A DNA stretch of 64,000 bases from Paramyrothecium sp. XJ0827 (taxonomy: Eukaryota > Ascomycota > Sordariomycetes > Hypocreales > Stachybotryaceae), in contig JAJFPB010000009.1 of NCBI GenBank assembly GCA_020881915.1, forward strand, positions 2,046,001-2,110,000. The letters run 5' to 3'. The notes below the pieces were generated by a model that searched no databases, was not told the origin of the DNA, and saw only the letters and a program-made list of their open reading frames with translations. A program made the translations under genes and the position numbers. Positions 23,807 through 36,254 of the stretch are shown piece by piece. Numbering within the stretch: the stretch's first letter is position 1; the number at the start of each line of letters is the position of its first letter.

Positions 23807-24055
23807 ATGCCTTACATGTACGATTCGTGCTTGAAGTGCAGCGGTCGCGGCCTACTCTTTGGACGGGTATGCATCAAGTGCGGCGGTGCTTACGATACAA
23901 TTGTGATATGCTCAGACTGCCGGGGCTCGGGGAATGACAGTTGTCCAGGCTGCCTAGGTGCTCACCATTTTATTGACACCTGTACTCACTGCTACAAGGG
24001 AAGAGCCGCCAGATTTTGTGTTCGATGCTCTGGTGGTCGGTACGAGCGCGTCTAA
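23807..24055 (+). CDS. small protein with six CxxC motifs (DnaJ-type zinc-finger-like)
   Basis: An 82-codon single-exon frame with a clear ATG. Six CxxC pairs are spaced across almost the whole protein: CLKC, CIKC, CSDC, CPGC, CTHC and CVRC, mostly followed by Gly as in the CxxCxGxG repeats of the DnaJ/Hsp40 central zinc domain. There is no J-domain, signal peptide or membrane helix. By analogy the cysteines would bind two or three zinc ions; the molecule could bind other proteins or act as a small metal-binding or redox chaperone. Such stand-alone CxxCxG proteins are known in plants and fungi but mostly uncharacterised. The regular cysteine pattern makes chance unlikely. Confidence 0.65.
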   Translation: MPYMYDSCLKCSGRGLLFGRVCIKCGGAYDTIVICSDCRGSGNDSCPGCLGAHHFIDTCTHCYKGRAARFCVRCSGGRYERV

Positions 24056-24365
24056 TGCTCTTCCCATTATTGTCAGCTGGGTCGGGAGGTTGTTCCAAGT
24101 GGTCAAGGCCAACTTATAGTTCTATGATGGCCCATTAGAATTTGATGGTTCTAACCCTTCACAAAATTGAATCCTAGAACCAAGCCATTCTGATAGCAGA
24201 CAATCCACATTGATTGGGGTTGGTAAGCACTTTGAATCAGTTTCCGGTCCATGACCACTAAACTAAACTCCACGAGTTTGGTCATCATTGAGGATAACGC
24301 TACAATGTGCCCACAAGACATTTGTAGTGTCGAGCAACATTTCCACAAATCATATACGGACTAGC
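24056..24365. other. intergenic, nothing recognised
   Basis: A 65-codon minus frame (24151-24348) has no similarity to the beta-lactamase fold upstream of it and is not called. Confidence 0.5.
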
Positions 24366-24918
24366 TAGTGAGAGGGTAAGTTTTTAAGACAAACTCATGG
24401 ATTATCAGTTCTACGCTAATACTCAGTCCAATCTCAGGAAGAGCGGCAAAGGCTTGTAGCGTCTGCTCACGCTGGAGAAGAAGAACGCCGTCTGCTCCTT
24501 ACCAGATATTGTCGGGTCGCGAAAGGCCGACCTTGTGTGATGGGAGATCGACAAGATTTGCTTGTTCACTGACCAAGGAGGAGGAACTCCGAAAATGAGG
24601 CAAGTACTGGTTGACTGGTGTGTCCCATGCAACCCTGCCGTCGTGCACCAAGTTCCCGACAGCAGCAGCCGTGAAGGCTTTTGTCAGTGACCCAACGGCG
24701 TATATGGTGTCCGAGTCGGCCTTTGACTTGGTCGACACGTCATTGTAGCCAAAGTTCTCCTTAAAGAGGACTTGGTCGTGGTGCAGGACGCCTATAGATG
24801 CCCCTGGGGCGCCGCAAGCAGCCATGAGGCTGTTGGTTGCTGGTGCTAGCAGCCGGAGTCTGTCAACCAGTGGACTCATGTTTGTGCTGGGATCAGTGGG
24901 AGCTGGGGATGCTGTCAT
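24366..24918 (-). pseudogene. decayed beta-lactamase-like serine hydrolase (class C/penicillin-binding-protein fold)
   Basis: From an ATG at 24918 the frame reads 139 codons to a TAA (24501-24499). The N-terminal half of the fold is recognisable: GAPGASIGVLHHDQVLFKEN, then YAVGSLTKAFTAAAV with the catalytic SxxK (SLTK), then GRVAWDTPVNQYLP. After the TAA the same frame continues with family-like residues (GADGVLLLQREQTLQAFAALPE) and then loses similarity at about 24430. The YxN and HxG-type regions, about 200 or more residues, are absent from the next several hundred bases. It is therefore broken by both a stop and a 3' truncation. A GTAAGG donor overlaps the TAA, but no downstream exon of the family was found to splice to. 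Confidence 0.7.
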
Positions 24919-26772
24919 GGTCGTGTTTGCGAAAACACACGTCGGCTCGAGGGATGATGAATTTGAGAGGGGGAAGCTCAAGGTCAACGTTATGGTGGTG
25001 TGAGAAAACAAAGTGCACAGCAGGGACTATTAATCGAGGTGGCGCTTGCACTGTAACTGCTCAAGTGTAGGTAAATACGAGCAGGAGCGAATCAGGCCTG
25101 ATTCCGTTCGCCAATATCACGTCAATGACGTGTTGAGCTACTGCATGAAAAAAAGAAGAAAAAATCAGGCTATGCGAAGCTTGCCTTGATTCACCTGCTT
25201 TCCTGACTGGCCGCCGGCCCGCGGCAGCACAGGCGGGACGTGAATGTGCTGAGCTGCCAATGGCGCGAGCACCAAACTTGCAGGGGCGGCTCTACTCGGA
25301 CACTGCAACGGAGAGGCAACCGCCGCTTCCACAGGAATTCTATCAGTCATGCAAAGAGAGGCGAGCAGATATTTGGAGAGAGAAAAGCTCACTGGTTGTC
25401 TCGATGCGAGCCTCCGACACAGAAGCCGGATGGGTGAATAGGAGAGAGAGGCGATCGCACAGGAGGGGATCGCACAGGAGGGTCGAGACGTAATACCGGG
25501 CAGGCCCGAGAGAATATATAGAAAGAAGGAAACCAAGAGGTACGCGGTCTTGGGGCAACTGGTAGAGCACATGGTGGATAAAAGAGCAAACAAGTGTACT
25601 CTTACTTCAGATTTATCGACACGCCAAGAGGGTTCTGGTATGGCTCGGTTTAAATTAGACTTCATCGGCGAGTTCATGAAATCCCGACAAAAGCCCAAAC
25701 TTTGGTCACCGAGCTTTCGCTTCCGCTTGAACCTGACCAGCTCGACGAATGATTTGGATTAGCACGTCCCATTGATGTTGCCCGCCCAGCCAAGCAAGAG
25801 AACAGAACCCATCTCAAGCTACTCGACTTCGATTGGCAATCTTTTCAAACAACTTCCCCCAAAACGTGGTTCACCCCGAAATAGATTACACAAAAAGCAT
25901 CACATGGACAGGAAGTTATCATATCCAGTGGGAACTTCACATTCCCATTCTCAACACTAGGAAAGGTCATAATTTGAATTTATTCCTCAAGCCTGAAGGC
26001 AAACATATATACCGCGTGGCTGAATGCGGCAAAATAACTTCTCATAGTGGTTAACAACTGCAGGTATATGTACTGGTTTCATGTGTCCTTGAGAAAGAGA
26101 AGTAAGTTAAGAGCCGATCCCATGAAATTGGTCAACACCGCACAATCATTCCGTTGCAAGGACCAATGCCACCACCTATACACGCTGCTGAATCTTGCGT
26201 CAGATCACCCAGTCGATGGGTCTGATCGGTCCCTAGAGTATGGCTGCACTGTTTCTGAGACCTTCATCAGATTCGCCGTCGGCTACCTTGCGCCGGAGTA
26301 AAAGTTAAAGATTCTCGCCCTTGAGACAACCACAATGGCAGGATGCCAGTCCAAGGCACGAACTGGCTAGGGTGGATGACACGGAAATATCCAGGTTGTA
26401 GTCGATGAGAACTGAACTCGGCTGGGGGCGACTTGCCACCACAATTCATGCTATCCAAGGATCGCAGCATTATCTAATTCCAGGGCCACATAATCGAGAC
26501 AGTGGAGCACTTAGTGCATTTGACGTTGTTGGGCTCATCACAGAGAAAGGTCCCTGTCCTTGGCCAATCCCAGGCCCCGGCGGTCTCGGCGGTCACAATG
26601 CGGGGCGGTAATCAGCATTACTGGGGCGAACCAAGTTCTTTGATCACGACCAGGCAGCAATCTGAACCCCAGTCTTTTCGCTATAAAGTAGACTACGTTA
26701 CCGTTCTGATATCTGATACGACTTTGAACTTTAATTATCTGCATGGGCATGTGAGTTGATCGATCGTTCATC
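24919..26772. other. 1.9-kb intergenic region
   Basis: No supported gene. A short direct repeat (GATCGCACAGGAGGG, two copies at about 25452-25482) is the only structure noticed. Small frames on both strands overlap and lack domains. Confidence 0.5.
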
Positions 26773-27645
26773 ATGGCTCCCACACCCGGGGTTATCAAGA
26801 CAGAATACACATCTAGACCTGTCGCGATCCCGCCATCCTTCCTGACCGGGCCTCCCACCACGCCTGTCACCATTCGCCCGATAGACTTCGCCAACTCAGC
26901 CATTCCCGAATACAAGAGCTATACAGCTGTGATGCTGGACAATGTTCTCTCCCGAGATGAGTGTAAACAACTTCTTCGTCTGGCCGAATCGTCTGTCCCG
27001 CTACTACAGGATGAGCAAGATGCATCGCCCTGGCGGCCCGCCCTCGTAAACTACGGGCCTGGGTACGAGATTGCCAATCCCAACTATCGCAACAGCGACA
27101 GGATTATCTGGGACGAGCAAACAATTGTCGACCGTCTATGGGAGCGTTGCGCACAGGCCGATGGTCTACAGGCCTTGTTAGCCAATGTACCCCACGAGGG
27201 TCTCCGACGAGGTGGCAGATGGGAGTACAGTCGCTGGAATGACCGGATGAGGTTTCTGAAGTACACAAAGGGACAATTTTTTAGAGGTACGCCCTGGAAC
27301 TTCACGGGTGGTTGGCTGGACTAATATCAAGATTTTTTAGGGCACACCGATGGCTCTTTTTGGTACGAAGGCGAAGGTGGCGAATTCGAAACTCATTACA
27401 CAGTGCAACTGTACCTCAATGACTCCGCAACTGAAGCAAGCGGCGAGGAGCATGATGCGACATGCGTCGGCGGAGCCACGTCGTTCATCAGCAGGGATAG
27501 GACCAGGAGGGTTGATGTCAACCCCAAGGCCGGCAGCGTGTTGCTGTTCCAACACGCAAGACTGTTTCACGAAGGTGCGGAGGTGACCGATGGAACCAAG
27601 TACACGATGCGAACAGATATTTTGTACAGGTTTATTCAAGAGTAG
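26773..27645 (+). CDS. 2-oxoglutarate/Fe(II)-dependent dioxygenase, prolyl-4-hydroxylase type
   Basis: Two exons: 26773-27286 and 27341-27645, with a 54-nt intron (GTACGC...TTTTTTAG), giving 272 residues. The ATG at 26773 begins MAPTPGVIK. The fold appears as DNVLSRDECKQLLRLAE at the start of the catalytic domain, YEIANPNYRNSDRIIWDE, then FLKYTKGQFFRGHTDGSFW with the His-x-Asp iron ligands (His about residue 173), LLFQHARLFHEG with the distal His, and KYTMRTDILYR with the basic residue that binds 2-oxoglutarate. All metal and cosubstrate ligands are therefore present across the splice. No signal peptide; probably cytosolic. Fungal members hydroxylate proteins or small molecules; the substrate is unknown. 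It stands alone, with a HET gene convergent downstream. Confidence 0.88.
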
Positions 27646-28231
27646 ACCGATCCCTGGCTCTAGTCCGTTGCTACCAGTGGATAGGAGACCAGTCGTGGTC
27701 ACGGCCTGCTCTAATTCAGACACGAGGAAATCAAACTAATGATCAGACGTATTAGGAGTGGAAGATCTTACAGGAAAAGACCAGTGATTATAGGATTGTG
27801 GGATCTAGTTGCGTTAAGTATGAGATGCTTCTGAAGAACATCGAGCCCAAGATATAAGAGAACTTCATGTGTCAGCAACCACTCATTCTTTGTCTGGCAT
27901 TCTGTGCTACTCACTGCCTTTCGTACTTTCGGCAGAGAGAATTTGAGAGATCGCTGTTAGTATTTACGAAGACCATATAATAACAAGATTAAATGAGGGA
28001 AAAAATAACGAGTTGGATAGCATCCTAGTGCTCTCTATGCTCTATTCGCAAAGGCTTGAAAGAGGACCACGAACGTGAAGCAGTGGTTACGTAGTAATGT
28101 CCATGAAGCCTTCCGGAAACAAAAGCTATCATTTTCTACTGGCAAGCTCCATGAGGACTATCACATCAAACATGAATCCAAGATTGGTAAACAAGCCTGA
28201 AGATCTTTTTGGATCTGCATTTTGATATCCA
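27646..28231. other. intergenic between convergent genes
   Basis: 3' flanks of the dioxygenase (plus) and HET gene (minus). Nothing recognised. Confidence 0.5.
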
Positions 28232-30001
28232 CTAGCCGGACCAGTTTTTGTACACCTTAACCTCCAGCAGCACACCTTCAATACTATTTTTTCTCGATAT
28301 CAAGCATCGAAACTCCCTCTGCCACCAGTTTCTCTCCAAAGGTTTGCCTAGGAAACCCACGTGCTTGGTTAACAAGTCTACAGATGCCGTAGAATGAAGA
28401 CCTAGATTATTCTTCAGATCAAGGTCGAGCTTGCTGTTGTAAGCGTCGAACTTCAACACCAGTCGGCAACTGCACCGCGGCGTAGTGCACCCGACGCAAA
28501 TTTCCTCGGAAGCGTATGAAGCCTGAAGCAGGAGTCCTCCCGTTGTAACGTCTTTCACAAAGAATTTGTGAGCAAGCGGTCGAAATTCAAAATATCGCTC
28601 CCCATCCCGGGCCGAGTCTAGCCCTATCACATCGTAGTCCTTGCATGGCAAGACAACGCCAAAATCCCAATATTGAAGCTTTTCCGTGATGAAAATGGTC
28701 TCTTGAACAATGCATTCTCTGGTGCATTCGACGAGGCCGTGCCAACTAGGATAGGCTCGGATGAACTGGCGGTTGTTGGCACCTAGTCTCCGCAAGAGGA
28801 TAAGATACATCCATTCATAGGGAGCATCCGGAGGGTCCATGTTGTAGCTGCCGCTGAAAGTTAGTACGAAAATGGAACGGGTGAACCTTTGTGCTATAGA
28901 TGAAAAAGGGGCAATTTACCCTCCTCTCACTTGCTCGTCCACCCATTCCTGCCGTGACCTTTCATTTGCTCGAATTCGTTCTTTATCTTCCAGACTTACA
29001 CTTTGGACTGCAAGGAAGTAAAGTCCTTCGGGATAGACATCGTCCCAGATAGCATCGAACTCCTCTCGACCTTTGAAGTCTAAATTGTCCTGAACATCTC
29101 TAACGCAAATCAAGTCTCCTGTAAGCCTCAGCCCTTTATTTGTCGAACTAAAAGGTTCTTCCATCGAATACATGGGAGCTAGAGGAGTCATGGACCCCGA
29201 AAACTCGCTCGGGTCGTGTGCGAAAGCGCCACGGTACCTGAAGGGATTATCCTCAGGGTATTTTCGCAATGTCGAATCTGTCCAGAATAGAATCGAGACA
29301 TCATCTGAAGTCCTCATGATCTCCTCCTGGAGTCTTTGAAAGGCTTTTTTGCCCTCGCCATAAATCAAAGGCATGTTGACATCAAAAATTCCCAACATGC
29401 AATAAGCCATGTCCTCCGTTCTTGTTGTCTGACGACCAGATGCCCATTTCATTTTTTCGGCGACGGAGAAATTCTGCAAAAGTCGAGACTCCAAGGCATC
29501 CCTATTGATTAACGTGATGCTCGCCAGGATATCAGTGCTTTCTGTCTTCAGACCTATCTGTTTCCATGCATTCGAAAAGAAAATTACCTCGCTCGGCGCA
29601 ATGAGCTCCTGAAGCGTCCAACCTCTCGTAAACCACCGATTCAGATTCGACAAGCTCGCCATTTGCAGCCCGTCGAAATCTTCCAAGTAAGCAATGCAAA
29701 TTCCTGATTTCCGATACCAAGCGTACATTGAGTTGATTGATTCCGACAACTCTGCGCTGCTCGTCTTATCGATGCAGCAAGTGTCAACCCACATGAACTT
29801 GAAACCCATATCACGGCTGATCTCCGCGCATTTGGAGATTTTCATATATCCAGCACGTTGACGTATCCCGAAGCCTGACTCTAGCATCTCTTGGTACGAC
29901 ACCTCTTCGCTGCCCCACGTGTGGGAAAGAATTGAGTATGGAGGGATCGCATTGTCAACAAAAGTGTGTAACTTGAGATCCTGGGTTGATATGAGCCGCA
30001 T
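28232..30001 (-). CDS. HET-domain (heterokaryon incompatibility) protein
   Basis: Two exons: 30001-28920 and 28853-28232, with a 66-nt intron (GTAAAT...TTTCAG), giving 567 residues. The ATG at 30001 (MRLISTQDLKLHTF) is the standard start of the family. The HET domain (PF06985 type) covers about residues 20-165: YSILSHTWGSEEVSYQEM, GFKFMWVDTCCIDKTSSAELSESINSMYAWY and RGWTLQELIAP. The following RTEDMAYCMLGIFDVNMPLIYGEGKKAFQRLQEEI stretch is also typical. No NACHT, WD40 or ankyrin part follows; the C-terminal 250 residues carry no domain I recognise. HET proteins trigger cell death when incompatible strains fuse and may act in innate immunity. Whether this copy acts in incompatibility cannot be told. 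Confidence 0.88.
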
Positions 30002-32431
30002 CGTTGTGTCCAAGACAGAGCCTGAGGCTTGTTCGTCAAAGTCACGGTGTCTTGAGACGAGGAGAAAAGTGTATCTACCATTGAATTAGTTGTGCTTATT
30101 CAACGTAACATGGTCGCGACATTACGCATAGTAGTTTGGTAAAAGCGCAAAGAAGTAAGAGGCGGGGCGTGAAAATAATTCTGAGTCATACGAAGCATCA
30201 CAAGCTGAACTGCAACCCCTGGCGATCACGTGTATCTTAATAAAAAGACCCAGCCTGGGTGTTATATTCACAAAGATACGAAATTTGGCGATAAGGAACA
30301 TTTTTGTTGTAAATAAATAACAAATGGACACATTGAGACTGGAAAATATTTGAGTGCAACTTGCCTCACCATTTTTTCACTACTCAGATGCTTTACATCT
30401 TAAGTTAACATGTGATGTCCTGTATTCAATTTTCTAGCCCAAGCCATGCATGCTCATTAACCAAATTTGACATGTAGCGCGTGAGATGTAAGGAGCAATT
30501 ATACTTTGCAACCTCGAATAGGGTCCTGGAACATAGCCGCATAGCCTTCAAGCCCAGAAAATGACAGAAACCCCGTGTTGCTAAAGTGCAATCCCTCAGC
30601 CACGCTGGAATAAAAGCGTTTGCTCCAAGTCCATCAAGATGTCGGTCATCGGCCGTCCCACAGACGATTAGATCGAGATGACCTTGGCTACCTCTCTCTT
30701 GTCGACTCCCCAAAGTTGACTACATCGTTTTGGTTGCAGGGCAGTGATTGCGGCAATGGCAAGGATCATGGCTCCGTCAAACGATAGGAAGAGAGGTTTA
30801 CCTCGCAAGACGCCAATTAATATGGTTGGTATTGCTTCGACGATACTATCGGAGTTAATTCCATTATAGTGAGTAGAATACTGGGCATAGCTGAAAATAT
30901 CCCTAAATGCCTCTGACTATGATGAAGTCGAAAAAAACCCGAGCCCGTGAAGTATCCAGCGATATGTGTTTGCTTCTTGGGCGTCGCCACCGTTCGGGAA
31001 AGCGACACTTTGTCTCGAACAGGTAGGTCAATGGGCAATTAGGTCTGAAACAACTTTGAGCAAACCACGGAAAGGCGTTTCTTTCTCACGGCGCAATTGG
31101 TCCGGCCGATACTTGGTGTGTGGTCTTCTCGGAGGCATGTTAAGACAAGGGCGCGTAAATCCTGTGACTAGAGGGACCTGGAAACGCTTGGATTCGATCC
31201 ATCGCTTCTGCGCGATAGACTTCGCATGGCTGGAACTTGAATGAAAATGTCGAGATGGGGTCTTGCCAAGTTCTGCGTAGATTATCCTCTTATGGCAAGA
31301 TAATGCGGAACATGAAGCTCGAAAGCCCGTACCAAGAGCGGGTCAACAAGGCACTCGTGCTGCGCCTTGTACCCACCACGAGATAGTTCTTTTCCTCGCC
31401 CAATAGTTTACACACGATTGCCAAACGATGTCCAGGGACATATTTACTTGAGATGCCAAGGCTCTGACGGCATCATATTCTTGGTCCTTTTGTCAGCATC
31501 TAGGCTTTACCCGCCCGAAATACGTCAGAGCCAATTGCATGAATGCTGGTGTTTCAGTCATCACATCAGACATGGGTTAATTGCTGCGGAAAAGGAGGCG
31601 GGGGTACTCGCCAGCCCTCCTCTGATTTGAGACGGGTACAACCTCAATCAATCCGCCGCAAAGGCTGCCGTGCTTGGCACAGGAGGAAAACCCCGCGTAC
31701 TCTGGTGACGTTGCCTCTCAAATTGTCATTGCGGTGCCAAGCTGTTCGGATACCTACCACACCATGATAATCTTCAAAAATGCACCATTAAAGGCAGCGG
31801 CATGGCATTCACCCGTAAAATAATAGGCTAGGTACTCTCTAGCCATGTAGACAAACGACTCGTCCTGTGGCGTTCAGTAGTTTCAAGGTTCGAGGGCACA
31901 GGCAAATTTCTGTCCAATTGACTGATCTTCAAGCCAAATCCAACAGCTTCTGCTGGCCAGAGTCAAGCCCTGGACTTTGAGTTTCTCGTGTCCTTGTTTC
32001 CCTCTGGGAGGCAAGTTAAATCAGGAGACACACGGTTTCGCCTCGGCGCGTCTTCTCCAGCAACCTTGATTCAGGCGTGAGCTGACGCGTGTGAGCTGGC
32101 GCCACCGTAGCACCCCTTAGCAACCAGCCAGTGATGTCATTTGATCGGGCAGAGTCAATTGGACAAATGACGGGTCACATTCCAGCCCGAACTATCCATT
32201 CCACGCGGCTAGCAAGCTCCTAGTCAGATGTTCCCTTGGAGCTAAAGTGGGCGCAGCTCACCCGAGCATCCACAGAAACTTTGTCCGCGTCTTGGCCCGC
32301 TTGATCGCTGTCTAGCCTCCGTAGCTTCCGCAAGCTCCCTTTTCTTCGTGGGTTTCCCTATATTTGCTTGCGCCTGAACGAAACCCTGTCACAGCTCCTG
32401 GTGCAAAGAAAGACTGCCGCTCACTGTCAAG
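30002..32431. other. 2.4-kb intergenic region between divergent HET and phospholipase genes
   Basis: No supported gene. Small frames on both strands lack domains. The right 400 bp are presumably the phospholipase B promoter. Confidence 0.5.
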
Positions 32432-34399
32432 ATGAGTGCCTCGTGCCTGCATCTGGCGTTTTGTTTTCTGGCTGCCTCGTACGCACAATCGCTGGCTGTA
32501 CGAGGTGAGAATTCCGATCTCACTGTCCGCGCTCTCCCCGACTCGCCCAGCGGCGGCTACGCTCCCGATGTCGTGGACTGCCCAAGGACAAGGCCCACCA
32601 TTCGCTTAGCAAACAACATCTCTGAGTCGGAATCATCATGGCTCCGGCGTCGACGAAATAACACTGTCGACCCGATGCGCCAGTTGTTCGAGCGCGCTAG
32701 CATTTCCGATTTTGACGTCGGAGCCTTCTTCGATCGTGTTGGCGACAATTACACTGCGCTCCCCAACGTGGCCATTGCTTTCTCCGGAGGAGGATATCGA
32801 GCCCTTATGAATGGCGCCGGCTTCCTTTCTGCTGCCGATTCTCGTAATGGTAACGATGGAAACATCAGTGGCCTTCTCCAGTCAGCTACGTACATTGCAG
32901 GTCTTTCGGGAGGTGGCTGGCTTGTTGGTTCGATGTTCGCCAACAACTTCTCGACGATTCCCGAGCTCCAAGCAGGCCGCGAAGGTACAGCACTTTGGCG
33001 CTTCGATCGATCCATCTTCACCGGCCCGCAGGAGAGCGGCATCGGCGTGCTCAATACCGTCGGGTACTGGACAGAAATTGCCGATGCGGTTGGAAGCAAG
33101 GCGGAGGGCTGGGACACTTCAATCACGGACTACTGGGGACGAGCACTGTCGTACCAGCTCATCGGAGATGCCGAAGGCGGCCCGGCCTACACTTTCTCGT
33201 CAATTGCCGAAACGTCCAACTTCCAGGATGCCGAAACACCCTTTCCAATTCTGGTTGCATGTGGCAGAAGGCCCGGCGAACGTATCATCTCCCTCAATGC
33301 GACCGTCTATGAGTTTGATCCCTTTGAACTTGGCTCATGGGATCCTACCACATATGGCTTCGCTCCGTTGAGATGGCTCGCTTCGAACTTCACGAACGGC
33401 TCGATCGCACAGGATGGGAAATGCGTCCGAGGGTTTGACCAGTATGGTTATGTCATGGGCACCTCATCGTCTCTCTTCAATCAGTTCTTGCTGGCAAACG
33501 TCACCGCGGTGGGCGACAACGCCGGGGTCCCCTCGTTCATTATAGATGCCGTGGAAGACGTCTTGAAGACGCTCGACCAGGACGAGAATGACGTCGCGCA
33601 GTATGAGCCAAATCCGTTTAAAGGCTGGAACCCGACTTCAATGAACTCCAATGTCAATCAAAGCCAGCTTGATCTAGTGGACGGCGGCTCAGACCTTCAA
33701 AACATACCGTTCAATCCTTTGATACAACCGATCCGCAGTGTCGATATCATTTTTGCAATTGACTCCTCGGCCGATACTACGACCAACTGGCCAAACGGAA
33801 CTGCTATACGAGCCACGTATGAACGTTCTGGAACGGACATTATGAACGGTACCCTGTTTCCCGCTGTGCCCTCGGCAGAAACCTTCATCAATGAGCGCCT
33901 CAACCAGCGACCGACTCTTTTTGGCTGCGACGCTGATAACTTCACCGTCTCCGAAAATGGAAGCGTCCCTCCACTAATCTTTTACATTCCCAACGCACCT
34001 TACAATACTCACAGCAACGTCTCTACCTTCGATCCGTCCTACCCAACGGAGCAACGCGATGCCATCATCCGGAACGGCTTCAACGCGGCGACCCAGGGCA
34101 ACGGTACAATCGATTCGGAGTGGACGACATGCGTTGTATGCGCGATTCTCAGTCGCACATGGTGGAGGGAGAACCAAACCGTTCCCGAAGATTGCAGGAG
34201 GTGCTTCGAACGCTACTGCTGGGATGGAACCACGAATGATACAGCAGTCGAAAGTTACGAGCCAAATTACATTCTGGAGGAGGATTATGCCGTGACAACG
34301 GGGAATGACGACAATGACGACAGTGCTGCAAGCACATCATTGCCATTGACAATTTCATTGATTTTGCCTATGCTTGCTGTCATCTTTATTGGTCTTTAG
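32432..34399 (+). CDS. secreted/GPI-anchored phospholipase B (lysophospholipase)
   Basis: Single-exon, 655 residues. A signal peptide ([20 protein letters not shown]) is followed by a short propeptide-like region and the cPLA2-type catalytic domain. [14 protein letters not shown] supplies the Arg (about 123), [13 protein letters not shown] the nucleophile Ser (about 159), and [15 protein letters not shown] the catalytic Asp (about 417). At least ten N-glycosylation sequons are visible. The C-terminus is a hydrophobic run after small residues ([24 protein letters not shown]), the pattern of a GPI attachment signal. It should hydrolyse acyl ester bonds of phospholipids and lysophospholipids at the cell surface, with possible transacylase activity as in yeast Plb1-3. 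No neighbour suggests a special pathway. Confidence 0.95.
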   Translation: MSASCLHLAFCFLAASYAQSLAVRGENSDLTVRALPDSPSGGYAPDVVDCPRTRPTIRLANNISESESSWLRRRRNNTVDPMRQLFERASISDFDVGAFFDRVGDNYTALPNVAIAFSGGGYRALMNGAGFLSAADSRNGNDGNISGLLQSATYIAGLSGGGWLVGSMFANNFSTIPELQAGREGTALWRFDRSIFTGPQESGIGVLNTVGYWTEIADAVGSKAEGWDTSITDYWGRALSYQLIGDAEGGPAYTFSSIAETSNFQDAETPFPILVACGRRPGERIISLNATVYEFDPFELGSWDPTTYGFAPLRWLASNFTNGSIAQDGKCVRGFDQYGYVMGTSSSLFNQFLLANVTAVGDNAGVPSFIIDAVEDVLKTLDQDENDVAQYEPNPFKGWNPTSMNSNVNQSQLDLVDGGSDLQNIPFNPLIQPIRSVDIIFAIDSSADTTTNWPNGTAIRATYERSGTDIMNGTLFPAVPSAETFINERLNQRPTLFGCDADNFTVSENGSVPPLIFYIPNAPYNTHSNVSTFDPSYPTEQRDAIIRNGFNAATQGNGTIDSEWTTCVVCAILSRTWWRENQTVPEDCRRCFERYCWDGTTNDTAVESYEPNYILEEDYAVTTGNDDNDDSAASTSLPLTISLILPMLAVIFIGL

Positions 34400-36254
34400 G
34401 CATTGCAAAAACAACAAAAAAAAGGAAAAAGGAAGAAAACTTTTTGTGCTTGGATTGTTGTTGCACCGCAAGTTTTAAGTGAAGCAGACCATTTTGAATA
34501 TCGAAAGTCACCTAGTCAATCTCTAAAACAGACCGTCGTAGTGATACCAAAGACTATGGTCGTGGGCTTGTCCACCTCATGTTGTTGACAAAGCCCAAAA
34601 CTAAATTTTATACTGCAGTATTGGTAATTTTGGGGTGAGTTGTATCGTGAGCATTTCCTGGAGTAGAGACACAGTCAGTTGGCAATGCGAGTTGAAAAAC
34701 AATCGGCACTGTTAGTCGAAATTTATTAAGATGACCCAAATTTGAGAATATTAAATAGGGACACAGATACGATGAAAATGATTCAATGGGGAGGTCTAAT
34801 ACCCAGAACCTCAGATACGGGTTATGCCTGTATAGAATACCTCAAGCTGCTTTGTTCTTTGGCCTACAATTTAAGGATTATTTAGTCTGCTTCTGTTCAA
34901 TTATCAGTCTTGGTGTAGGCTGCGCCTTGTGAATCAAAAGAGTTTGGGTGTTTCGCTCGATAGCCTCACAATCATTAATGTTTGCAACTACCCTATATCT
35001 TGGCGCAGATGGACTAAACACTCTCTCTTCTAATTTCAAGATAAATGTAAATGCAGACTGAACAGACCGGCAAGGTAATGTAAGCAAAGCTGCGCTGGCA
35101 TCATGATTAATTCAAGAAATCCGAATCTGGCCTGAGCAGCCATGAATACCAAGTTGAAGGACAAAATGGCATTTCTTCATGTTCATGTTAACATGAGTCC
35201 TGAACATGCGTCTTTGGGAGGGGAATAAAAATCGTACTTGCAGCGGCTGGACTTAATCACGAGACTCAAAGGTTTCGGGACCGAATATGTACTAAAATGA
35301 AGGCAAAGTAGTTGTTAGCAAACCGACCCGCTTCTAGGAAGTTACCTCGTGGTGACATAAAATAAAAATTAAACAGGGCCCATTGCCGTGCCTCCACGCT
35401 CGGGTGAGTTTTCCTTCTTCACTTAAAGTACCAACGTGAGTTTGGTACGCAAACCCCAAGAACTAAGATCCGTTCAAATCCAGCCATGAGAAGCTCTTCC
35501 TACAAAACCATTTTGGAACCGGTGAAAAACCCTCATCCTGTTAAGTCTCTAAGCGGAGAATTGAATGGTGGACATTTCTCAAACCTAGAGACTCATCCTG
35601 TTTGAAGGCATGCTGCTGAGGTTGACCCCGGCTGGCAAGGAAAAAATAAAATGCCAATTGAAGCTGGCCTTGATTGTAACAAACAGCGATGCAGCCCTGA
35701 ATAGCGATGTTTAATATACATGATTAGGCCCCCTTATCACGTTTCCTGTTGGGCAGTTGGACGTTACTTTCCATTGTGCGAGTTAATCATGTTGATAATC
35801 TACATGGTTTGGGAGAAGTTGGAAAATTTTCAGCGACAGGATCCCAATACGAATTTACTTTGTGTGGGAGTAAGGCATTTCAACTTTGTGTTTGGTATTT
35901 CATCACCCAGTGGGTTCACGTCCAACCGATCCAAGAAAAGGTCAAGTTCTTCCGCTCTCATCAGACCTCTCATGCATAACTACTAACTCGAAAAAGAGGA
36001 ATTTGTCGGTATCGAGTAGCACAACTCTCATCTCCTCGTTGATTATACCTTCAGCCCCTTGCATCGCAACCAGAATTGAAGATGCTGCCATACACCACTT
36101 CATTATTTTCGGAGAATCGGAAATCTGAAATGCTTACGTCGTGGCGGGTGCTTCACAAGCACATCACATCGCCTTGGGCCCAGAGAATCGCTGATCCCGT
36201 CATAAGCAAAGAGCACCTCGAGACCCCCACGAAAAAGAGAAGCGAGAGCTTCAA
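34400..36254. other. 1.9-kb intergenic region
   Basis: AT-rich in part. No frame with a domain; no repeat recognised. Confidence 0.5.
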
